Positions 6,615 through 14,412 of a DNA stretch of 21,491 nucleotides are shown here, one piece after another (positions within the stretch are counted from its first letter, which is position 1; each line of letters opens with the position of its first letter). The stretch is taken from NCBI GenBank assembly GCA_009746045.1, contig RPFO01002246.1, forward strand, positions 1-21,491, given 5' to 3'. The notes under the pieces are model-generated. The model saw only the letters and a list, made by a program, of their open reading frames with translations. It was not told where the DNA came from and made no database searches. Origin of the DNA: Mesostigma viride. Taxonomy: Eukaryota; Streptophyta; Mesostigmatophyceae; Mesostigmatales; Mesostigmataceae. The position numbers and the translations under genes are program-made.

Positions 6615-9600
6615 CTTGAGCCTGCACACATCCCTGAACCCTGGAGGGTGCCCCCAGGGGTGTGTAATGAAGCTGCTAGTGACAGCAGTGAGGGGCAGCC
6701 CCATGCTCTAGTGAAAGAGCCTATTGGACACGATGGGGCAAGCTTGGTTACCACAGAGAGTATGCCAGCTGTAGCTGCAGTGGTTACTCGCCAACGTGCC
6801 CGCCATGGCGGTGCTGAGCCTGAGGTAGGACCTGGTGATGTGGACCCAGGTGGATCTCAGAAGCATTCTGACCGTGCAGGACTGGCACAGGATGGTCAGG
6901 ATGAGGATAGGGCTGGAGACAGTCTGACAGGCACGACCCTGGTGCCTCCTGTACATAAGGGATCTGTACATACCTTGAGTGCTAATAATGACAATAAAAG
7001 GTTTTCTCTCTTGTATGACATTGCCTCAAGGTTGCATACCATGTTTGGCCATGCAGCTCAGTCTTTGCAAGTTGCTAGACGGCTGGGAGGAAGTGAGTTG
7101 TACTCCATCTGCCAACAGGTTGCTCAAGCTTGCAAGTGCAGGCTAGTTGCTAGAAAGCCCAAGCAGTCTCATGCCAGGACTCCTATTTTGCAGCCAGGCC
7201 ATGTGCAGGTAGATATTCAGAGAATCAGGGGTTTGAAGCTGCTGGTGGCAGTGGACAGATATACCAAGTACAAGACCCTAGAGATCCTGCCTGACATGGA
7301 GAAGCCTACATTGATTGCTGCTCTGAAGTTGACAAGGAGCAGGTACCCTGGGTTGGAGTTGTTGCAGTGTGACATTCAGTTTGAGTGCTGTGAGAACCTG
7401 CCAGAGTTTCCAGAGTTGCTGATTACACCCAGGGAGAGCCACGGCCAGCAAGGGGTGGTGGAGAGAGCCATCCAAGAGATCAAGACTGTGCTGCTGGTGG
7501 AGAGGATTCCAAGGACGTCATCTGCCATTGTGACATCTGCATGGCTACGTTCTGTGGAGGACAGGCTGAACCTGAGGACTCCCATGTTCTTTGGTGACAT
7601 TGCCATCAATCCTCTTATGCTGCATACCAGGATGCTGCCAGCTGATGCTGAGCAGGCATGGAAGGAGAAGCTAGAGGCCAAGTTCCTCAAGCTGAGGCAG
7701 AAAGACAAGGGCTGGAGTGTCCTAGAACCTAACGTTGGACAACAGGTTGTTGTGTGGAAGGAACCAAGCTTTCCAGGGAAACGTGGCAGCTGGCATGATG
7801 GGGTGGTGACCCGAGTAGAAGCCGCTGGCCATAAGTGCTGGGTGGCCATTGATGGCTCCCAAGCAGTGCACCGTCTGTCCTGGTCAAAGATCCGTCCCCG
7901 GGGAGGTAATCAAGGAGACCTCTTCCAGGTGCCCGCTGGTGTACAAGGCGGGGGTGACGTGGAGCTTCCTGATCAGGGTGCTACAGCTGTATCGAGCCCT
8001 CAGGGTGACCCTGGCCCGGCCCCTGGGGTACCTTCACATACGGTGGTTGGGCAAGCAGGCGGACAGGCTGCACCTCCGGAACGGCCCGACACCAGGCCTA
8101 GGGGTGTGCGTCTATCAGATATTGTACAGGCTTTGCAAAGAGCCAAGAAGGAGCCTAAGGTGTCCAAGCTTGTCCAGTTGGATGAACCTGAGGTAGCTGC
8201 CATGGAGATAGATACCAATGCACAGGTTTCTGTCATGGGACCTCAGCATACAGGAGAACTGCTGGTCGGAGAACCAAGTTGCCCCTGGGTGTCTGATTTC
8301 AGTGGTAGGACGCATCTAAGGGTGTTGGGAGAGGTTACTGCCCCTGTCATGGGTGTGGATGTGACCTTCCTTGTCCTAGAGGACTATGATGGCCCTGTGA
8401 TTTTGGGTCAGAATTTTCTGGGCAATCCTGGGATTTCTATCAGAGCTACAGCTCTGAGAAGAGATGGCTGGGGGATGATTCCCCTAGAAAATTTCAGGAC
8501 AACATTTCCAGTCAGGTGCAGGGCCAAGCCGGTCAAGGGTGTAAAATGGGATGAAGGGGAGGTGCCCCCAGCGGCCAGTTTGGTGATTCCAGCTGTGTTG
8601 CACCCCAGCAGTATTGGCATAACTCACAGGAGCCTTGCTGCACACTCTCCTTTGACATATGACCAGCTGGTCCAAGAGATGAGCTCGCCTACTTTGTTTG
8701 AGGCTTGGAAGCTCGCCTTCTCCAAGGCATTGGAGGAGTGGTTGCAGTTTGAGTGTGCTGCACCAACAGACAGACGTCCCCCAGCATCAAGGAAGCTTGC
8801 TTTGAGATTTGTGCTGAAGAGGAAGGTTGTGGATGAGGTATCAGTGCCCCATGTCAGGCCTGTCCTGAATGAGTATCACGGCACGGGGAGTCTGCCAGGA
8901 GAGGAGCTATACACGCCAGGGATGCTACACGACACATGGAGAATTTTGCTATGTCTCTACGTGGGGTTGCTGAACAGGGGAGCAGCTATGTCATCAGTGC
9001 TGCTGGACTTCAAGAGGGCATTTTTAAAATCTGATCCAGAAGTGGCCAGGAGGGTGTGGAAGCAGGATGAGCCTTACTGTGTTGAGGTGCCTGCCATCTG
9101 GAAGCTGGAGCTGCATCAACAATTCCTGGTTATTCTGAAGGGCCTGGAAGGACTCAGGTCGAGCCCAATCATCTGGAGACTCACGCTGCAGGAAGCTCTG
9201 ATCAGTGAGTGTGGCTTGAGAGTGTCTTCAGTTGATCCCTGTTTGCTGCTGGCCCAATGGGAGGGTCTGCCAGTGTATGCTAGTTTGCATGGAGATGATC
9301 TGCATTTGCTAGCCCCCACGACCTGGCTGAAGAAGTTTATTCCTGTCATCAGTGGCAAGTTTTCACTGGGCAAGGAGCTGTGGCAGGAGCCCAACAAGCC
9401 TGTAGTGTTCTGTGGAATGCAGGCTACCCTGTTCAGGAGGGACGGGGAGTGGAGTATCAGGCTTCAGGCTGGAGGAGATTATAAACAGACCATTGTGAAG
9501 GCCTTGCCAGAGAAGATCACCCAGGCTGCAGGACCTGAGTTGAGAGGCATGTGGGCCTGGTTTGCCAGCATCTGTGGTCCGTCTTTGATGGTCCATAGCA

Positions 9601-10205
9601 GAATGCCTGATGAGGTGCTTGAGGATGAGAAGCCTCGAGTCATAGCCCGGTTGGTGGAGAGTACCCCTGATCTGATTTTGTCTGGGATTGACTTTGCCCA
9701 GCCTATCACCTTGGAGATCTTTGTTGACAGTTCCATGGATGCTCGCCAGGTTACCAAGGTCAGGGGGAGATCTGCTGCTCTGTTTGCTTTTTATCAGAGC
9801 AGGGCAAGTTTGTTCAGCTGGTACAGCAGACTGCAGAAGAGGGTCTGTATCAGTTCAGATGTGGCAGAATGCAGGGCCATATGCGAGGGGATCCAGTCCA
9901 GCCTGTACATAAAGGAGTTAATGCTGGAGCTGGCTTCAGTTACCCCTTGGACCTTGCAGATGGAGACGTTGTTGCTAACAGACAGCATGGGTATGGTCCA
10001 GTTTGTTCACAAGCAGCTGGCCAGAAGCCGGGACCTGGATTATTTGTTGCTGAAGGAGTTGGCCAGTTTGGTTGACTTGAAGCATATCCCTGGCGAGGAG
10101 AACCCTGCTGATGCATTGACAAAGCTGCCACACAAGGCCCCAGCCCAGTACAATGTACTGAGGAAGCTCATGAATGCTGACTGTCAAGTCGGTCTATCTG
10201 TCTAA
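6615..10205 (+). CDS. pol: pol polyprotein of element 1: integrase, protease-like, RT, RNase H (Copia-type)
   Basis: There are 1196 open codons in frame with gag after a single TGA. The first in-frame ATG is at 6762 (codon 50). Residues from 6615: integrase about 135-300, with H141, H146 and C166/C173/C175 as a deviant zinc region, and D200, D253, E283 as the likely DDE set. An SH3-like C-terminal part follows at about 372-428. A retropepsin-like domain lies at about 528-612 (DTNA at 533-536, VILGQNFLG at 595-603). Copia-type RT is at about 685-940, with LDFKRAF (D798) and LHGDD (D894, D895). RNase H is at about 1031-1172 (D1038, E1085, D1123, D1166; ADALTK near the end). It would copy element RNA to DNA and insert it. 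Protease after integrase is atypical for Copia. The zinc and protease motifs depart from consensus, so activity is uncertain. Confidence 0.92.
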   Translation, partial: LEPAHIPEPWRVPPGVCNEAASDSSEGQPHALVKEPIGHDGASLVTTESMPAVAAVVTRQRARHGGAEPEVGPGDVDPGGSQKHSDRAGLAQDGQDEDRAGDSLTGTTLVPPVHKGSVHTLSANNDNKRFSLLYDIASRLHTMFGHAAQSLQVARRLGGSELYSICQQVAQACKCRLVARKPKQSHARTPILQPGHVQVDIQRIRGLKLLVAVDRYTKYKTLEILPDMEKPTLIAALKLTRSRYPGLELLQCDIQFECCENLPEFPELLITPRESHGQQGVVERAIQEIKTVLLVERIPRTSSAIVTSAWLRSVEDRLNLRTPMFFGDIAINPLMLHTRMLPADAEQAWKEKLEAKFLKLRQKDKGWSVLEPNVGQQVVVWKEPSFPGKRGSWHDGVVTRVEAAGHKCWVAIDGSQAVHRLSWSKIRPRGGNQGDLFQVPAGVQGGGDVELPDQGATAVSSPQGDPGPAPGVPSHTVVGQAGGQAAPPERPDTRPRGVRLSDIVQALQRAKKEPKVSKLVQLDEPEVAAMEIDTNAQVSVMGPQHTGELLVGEPSCPWVSDFSGRTHLRVLGEVTAPVMGVDVTFLVLEDYDGPVILGQNFLGNPGISIRATALRRDGWGMIPLENFRTTFPVRCRAKPVKGVKWDEGEVPPAASLVIPAVLHPSSIGITHRSLAAHSPLTYDQLVQEMSSPTLFEAWKLAFSKALEEWLQFECAAPTDRRPPASRKLALRFVLKRKVVDEVSVPHVRPVLNEYHGTGSLPGEELYTPGMLHDTWRILLCLYVGLLNRGAAMSSVLLDFKRAFLKSDPEVARRVWKQDEPYCVEVPAIWKLELHQQFLVILKGLEGLRSSPIIWRLTLQEALISECGLRVSSVDPCLLLAQWEGLPVYASLHGDDLHLLAPTTWLKKFIPVISGKFSLGKELWQEPNKPVVFCGMQATLFRRDGEWSIRLQAGGDYKQTIVKALPEKITQAAGPELRGMWAWFASICGPSLMVHSRMPDEVLEDEKPRVIARLVESTPDLILSGIDFAQPITLEIFVDSSMDARQVTKVRGRSAALFAFYQSRASLFSWYSRLQKRVCISSDVAECRAICEGIQSSLYIKELMLELASVTPWTLQMETLLLTDSMGMVQFVHKQLARSRDLDYLLLKELASLVDLKHIPGEENPADALTKLPHKAPAQYNVLRKLMNADCQVGLSV

Positions 10206-10993
10206 AAGCTGAGAGCTGGGTGCTTAAGTCTCTGGATATCAGGCTGGGAGCTTGATTGTACATAATCCTGAGCACACCTTGAGGGGTGAGACATGTCTCT
10301 GGTGTGGGAATGTCTGACATTGTCTCTGATGGAGAGATGTCTATCTGGGGTTTTCATCTCAGTCTGAGGTTTCCCCAGATCTGTGGTTTGTGGGCGGGGT
10401 TCGATTCCCTGGTGCCGTCTTAAGGCGGAGTTTCACGGACTGGCTGACCCATCCACCATGCTGGTGAGGTGGCGACAGGTCCCCTGATTTTCCACGGTTG
10501 GAACGAGTATGGGAGCTTGTGTTTTGCATGTGCTTCGCGTAGATGTTGTGTCTGGTTCGATAAGGGGCAGCAGACCGGCGCCGACTCCCGTCTGGGGGTC
10601 AGCAATGTTTTCTGATGAGCTGTTGTGGGTGATCTGTGGGGTTTCGCCTAAGGTCCTGAAGGTTGTACATACTTCTCAAGTTCTTAGCTGAACACCTATG
10701 GGCTGCCACAGTTGGCCAACCTCTTGTACATGGGTAACACAACGAGCCTCCCGTGAAGGGATAGGGACTCATTGTAATTTGTTTGTGCTCCTGAGCCAGT
10801 ATGGGTGCTATGTACATATAATAAGGAATCCAAGCTGACTGTCATGCCCAGTGGGTGTGACTTGTAGTCGGGGAGGATGTCCAGGAATCCAAGCTGGCTG
10901 TCATGCCCAGTGGGTTGTGACTTGTAGTCGGGGAGGATGTCCAGTACCCATTGTGTGTGTTTGTATGTAGACTTGTGTGAGCTGCTACAGCTC
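10206..10993 (+). other. Structured 3' untranslated region of element 1
   Basis: No env-like or other protein was recognised. The region holds many short inverted repeats: the 12-bp palindrome GAGACATGTCTC (10288-10299), ATGTC-T-GACAT just after it, and a two-tier hairpin at 10343-10380 (ATCTGGGG with CCCCAGAT, inner CTCA with TGAG). A tRNA T-arm-like hairpin at 10395-10411 contains the Pol III B-box-like GGTTCGATTCC (10398-10408). No matching acceptor stem or A box was found, so this is not a tRNA gene. The same structures occur in element 2. Confidence 0.7.
10825..10943 (+). repeat. 59/60-bp tandem duplication in the 3' UTR of element 1
   Basis: Units 10825-10883 and 10884-10943 start GGAATCCAAGCTG and end GGAGGATGTCCA. 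They differ at a substitution and one inserted T. Element 2 has a single unit at the same place (from 18622), so the duplication is specific to element 1. Confidence 0.9.
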
Positions 10994-11013
10994 AAGAAAA
11001 GAAAGGATTGGAG
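10994..11013 (+). promoter_or_regulatory. Polypurine tract of element 1
   Basis: AAGAAAAGAAAGGATTGGAG directly precedes the 3' LTR. This is the expected position of the plus-strand DNA primer. The tract is interrupted by one TT and is identical in element 2. Confidence 0.8.
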
Positions 11014-11425
11014 TTAACGCCAAGCGCATTGGCGTGATCCTGATTCGGCATATCTCTGCGATTCCAGCGGCACCGGAACGAGTTCATTCCGACAAGTATC
11101 AAGAAAGTTATGGCGTTCCGACTTCCCGGTCGCGCGCGAGCGCGAGCCGGCTGTTCTTCTAAGTCGGACGTGAATATTTGCCGACGACATATGGGGTCGA
11201 CAGTAATTCCTGGGCTGACAGGAATTAGGTGCTGTACCTACGACGGTATTGGATTAATACGTCGTACGCAGGAAATAGGAACCTTAACCTGTGGTCTGGT
11301 GGTACCGCAGGCCTAGTCCTGGACTTCTAGGTGCAGATGCAATAATCACTGTGGTGACTGTACTCTGTGGTCACTGTGCCTGTATGGCAGACCTACTGTA
11401 TAGGAACTGGGCGCTGTACAGGTAG
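11014..11425 (+). repeat. Left part of the 3' LTR of element 1, truncated by element 2
   Basis: It matches 3630-4041 with two substitutions noticed (near 11299 and 11313). It breaks off after GGTAG, where a full LTR begins. The rest of this LTR is at 19451-19741. It shares AACTGG before the break with the 5' LTR of element 1, where element 2 has AGCTGG. Confidence 0.92.
11421..11425 (+). repeat. Target site duplication of element 2, left copy (GGTAG)
   Basis: GGTAG before 11426 is repeated after 19450 (19451-19455). Removing element 2 and one GGTAG restores the continuous LTR sequence seen in the other copies. Five bp is the usual Copia duplication length. Confidence 0.9.
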
Positions 11426-12122
11426 TTAACGCCAAGCGCATTGGTGTGATCCTGATTCGGCATATCTCTGCGATTCCAGCGGCACCGGAACGAGTTCATT
11501 CCGACAAGTATCAAGAAAGTTATGGCGTTCCGACTTCCCGGTCGCGCGCGAGCGCGAGCCGGCTGTTCTTCTAAGTCGGACGTGAATATTTGCCGACGAC
11601 ATATGGGGTCGACAGTAATTCCTGGGCTGACAGGAATTAGGTGCTGTACCTACGACGGTATTGGATTAATACGTCGTACGCAGGAAATAGGAACCTTAAC
11701 CTGTGGTCTGTTGGTACCGCAGGCTTAGTCCTGGACTTCTAGGTGCAGATGCAATAATCACTGTGGTGACTGTACTCTGTGGTCACTGTGCCTGTATGGC
11801 AGACCTACTGTATAGGAGCTGGGCGCTGTACAGGTAGTGAATACTGTACCGGGGTGTTATTACTGAGCAGGCCTCCTAGGCTGCTCAGGACTAGCAAGCA
11901 CAGTGCACAAGTATATAAACAATAGGCCAGTGCCAAATGGGCATCTCTTGCGAGCCCGCCTCACGTGTTGTGCCTTGACTTGGCAAGCGCGTGTACAAGC
12001 CTCAAGTGTTGAGCGCTGTAAACATTATCCGATTTAACAAAGCTCCGTTTCCAACCATATTCACACATTGCTGCATTGCAACCATATCCTTCACATTGCG
12101 TGTGCGAAGAAAGCTTAACTCA
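11426..12122 (+). repeat. 5' LTR of element 2
   Basis: It runs from TTAACGCC to TTAACTCA. It belongs to a subtype with CCAAATGGGC, GTAAACATTATCCGA and GAAGAAAGCTTAAC, distinct from element 1. The TATA box is at 11912-11919 and TGTAA at 12017-12021. No PBS beginning TGG follows it: the interior starts AATTACAACCAGTC. Confidence 0.94.
11912..11919 (+). promoter_or_regulatory. TATA box of the element 2 LTR promoter
   Basis: TATATAAA sits at the same LTR position and in the same context as at 4115-4122. Confidence 0.6.
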
Positions 12123-12213
12123 AATTACAACCAGTCTCAGCGGAACGGCCAGGAGGGTCGTTGCCGGTTGCGGTGTGCAGCGTTGACGACGAGAGGAGCT
12201 CGTCCGGTGGTGA

Positions 12214-13132
12214 ATGGTGCAGGAGGAACAACGGCAGCAGGATTTCCGGTTTCGGCAGTCTGCTGGGGGTTCGATTTCTCCTGAATTACGCCGTGTCGTT
12301 CGGGATCTATCTTTGTTGCTTGCAGATCGTCCGCCTGTAAATCGCAGCTTCGTGCAATTCGTCGACGACCAGGTCGAAGATTGGGAGCGAATTCTGCGAC
12401 ACGTACAAACCATCGTCATTCCGGAGCACCGGAGCATCGACGACCTTGAGCAGGAGCTTCACGGGTTGGTCGGCATCCAGACGGTGATTACTGCAGTAGC
12501 AGAGCGAGTGCGGACGGAGTTGGCAGCAAGGCGAGGCGAGGTTGCGGAGGCAGCTGGCGCAGGGCGACACGAGTTTGTGCCGACAGTAGCGGGCGCGGGA
12601 GTACCACGTGCTTTCGCAGGCGGCATCGGCGACGAGGGTGTTGCAGCGGGCCAGTTAGGCGTGAACGACGCGGAGCGGAGCATCACAGGCGGCTTGCAGA
12701 GGTCGGGGCGACAGCGGAAGCCATCGCCGGAGGACAGCGCGCGACAAGAGTCGGCAGGTTTCCAGAGCGAGTAAGAGTTCCTTTTCAGGAACTGCCCCCG
12801 CCCCTTCGCGTTCGTGTGACGCGTTGGGAGGAGTTTGCACCTCTTGGTACGAGAGTGACCTTGAGGTAGGAGCAGGGGGTGTCGCTGGGCTAGGCGACGA
12901 GGCACTCGGCGACCACGAGGTGCCAACGTACAATCCGCGAGGTGCCAACGACGGGTTGTCACCTGTCTACTTTACCAACGGTGACGATTCAGTCATCGCG
13001 GGCCGACAGCGGGTCGACGACGGCGCAGCAGGTAGCAGGGTACCAGAGCTGATTGTGGTGAGCGACAGCGACGACGACAGCGACAAGGAGAACCAGGACG
13101 CGCCTGGGGCCAGCCGTGGTGGTCTTGCCTGA
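12214..13132 (+). pseudogene. ORF0 of element 2, unknown function, interrupted
   Basis: The first 186 codons are open (ATG 12214 to TAA 12772-12774), starting MVQEEQRQQDFRF. This copy is intact where element 1 has its 4505 frameshift. After the stop, the homologous downstream part continues in another frame (from about 12824), with the acidic LIVVSDSDDDSDKENQD tail and the stop at 13130-13132. A 2-nt indel near 12885 and a TAG in the alternative frame show decay. Either there is a real 186-residue protein plus a separate tail, or, as I favour, one protein of about 300 residues broken in both copies. No homologous family was recognised. The predicted character is helical then acidic and disordered. 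Confidence 0.5.
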
Positions 13133-13234
13133 GTGGTAACACTTGGCACTTTCCTTTCTTGTTCAGTAGCTTATATTGCTTTAATTGCTGCTTGGCCACT
13201 TGGCTGGCTGTAGCAGATCTGAACAGAGGCCATC

Positions 13235-14412
13235 ATGGAGGATGGAGCTATCAACCAACAAGCGGGCTTTATGGGCTTCGGACGGCGCGGCGATGGACGA
13301 GATGGACGCGATGGACGCGGTGGACGCGATGGACGCGGGGACGGCCAGGCGCTGGGAGACCAGGCTGAGGTGCCAGATAATCAGAGCCAAGGATCGCAGG
13401 GCGGGCAGCACGCGCCAGCCGCAGATCAAGCGGCGCCTAAGCGACCAACCGTTGCTGAGGGGTACGCGGTGCTAGGCCAGTTTCAGTCCATCAAGGACAA
13501 TTGGCAGCCCCGGGATGCTGAGAGGATGTTAGAGGACATGAACTTGTACACGGAGATATACAACGGTGACAAGCTTCGCATCCTGGCGTCTAGTGCCTAC
13601 ATACGGCAGTCGGCGAGGCGGCTGTTCAAGTTTGTTCGGGAGCGACACGCGGCGGGGGACACCTGGGCGGCGTTTATGACGCGACTCAGGTCGTTCCTGA
13701 GTGACAAGAGGACCATAGATGGGTCCCACCTGAAGCAAGAATACCTGGACTACAAGCCCATCAAGGGGCAACTAGTGGTCCACGCCTTTGAAGACTTCGT
13801 CAAGCTGAGGGAGGACGCCATGGCCAAGGGCTTCTTCGTCGCAGATCGGATGGCCATGGGCGACTTTCTCAAGTCGCTGCAACTGGATCCGGTCACCATG
13901 GATAATGTGACCATCCACATGCGACAGGTCCATGGCTGGGCAGCCATGACGGATCAGTTGTATGAGTGTTTCAGCGGCAAGTACGTGGGGGTAAGCGCCC
14001 TCGTCAGAATGATGAGGAGGCCACTGAACCCACGGTTAAGTCCATGAGGGGATCGGGCCACGGGGGCCCAGCGTCCTCGAGAGGGCCTGAGACCTCTTCA
14101 AGGGGTCGAGGAAGGTCCAGGAGGGGGCGTGACAGAAGGGCTGGACGGGGGACCCCGCCGAAGTCGGGACATCCACAGTCCCAGTTTGACTTCAAGAGGG
14201 TGGGTGGTCCTCCCAAGGCTGGGCCCAGCAGTGGGACCTCACGGGACATCAGTCAGGTGGAATGTTATTTCTGCCAGGGGAAGGGTCACTTCAGGAATGA
14301 GTGTCCCTCGTACCTGAGGCAGGAAGGTCAGAGCAAGCCAGCTCAGGGTGGCAGCAAGGACAAGGCTGGTCCATCCCAGGACAAGGGCAAGGGCAAGGCT
14401 GCTGATCATTGA
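13235..14412 (+). pseudogene. gag: gag of element 2, one frameshift near 13987
   Basis: The ATG at 13235 opens MEDGAINQQAGFMGF and reads through the Gly/Arg/Asp tract and the whole capsid-like region. A one-base deletion in the GTGGG-GGTAAG stretch near 13987 diverts it into a wrong frame ending at 14047. The correct frame resumes from about 13990 to TGA 14410-14412. It includes the basic tract and the CCHC knuckle CYFCQGKGHFRNEC (14263-14304). The broken site is intact in element 1, and element 1's broken site is intact here. About 1% of bases differ from element 1 gag before 14060, and very few after. Confidence 0.85.

Larger units (their letters stand above)
3630..11425 (+). mobile_element. 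Element 1: Copia-type LTR retrotransposon, host of a nested insertion
   Basis: The element has a 5' LTR (3630-4324), an upstream ORF, gag, pol, a 3' UTR, a polypurine tract, and the left part of its 3' LTR (11014-11425). The right part of that LTR is displaced to 19451-19741 by element 2. Removing element 2 and one GGTAG copy gives about 8.08 kb. Diagnostic bases link the pieces. AACTGG at the element 2 insertion point, and ATTTGGGC, GTAACATTATCCAA and the CGTTAAC end further on, are shared by the 5' LTR and the split 3' LTR but not by element 2. No target duplication is visible for element 1: CACAG lies on the left, and TACTT or ACTTC on the right. Confidence 0.9.

Noticed and set aside
6735-6765. 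DGAS at pol residues 40-43 as a protease active site in the usual Copia position
   Set aside because: It lacks the preceding hydrophobic strand and Thr/Ser, and no flap or ILG motif follows in the 90 residues before the integrase.
10385-10420. tRNA gene suggested by GGTTCGATTCC
   Set aside because: Only a T-arm is present. No complementary acceptor strand, anticodon arm or A box lies at the right distance.
10509-10691. Possible env or third ORF downstream of pol
   Set aside because: The only frames are 60-70 codons, without a signal peptide, membrane segments or recognisable motifs.
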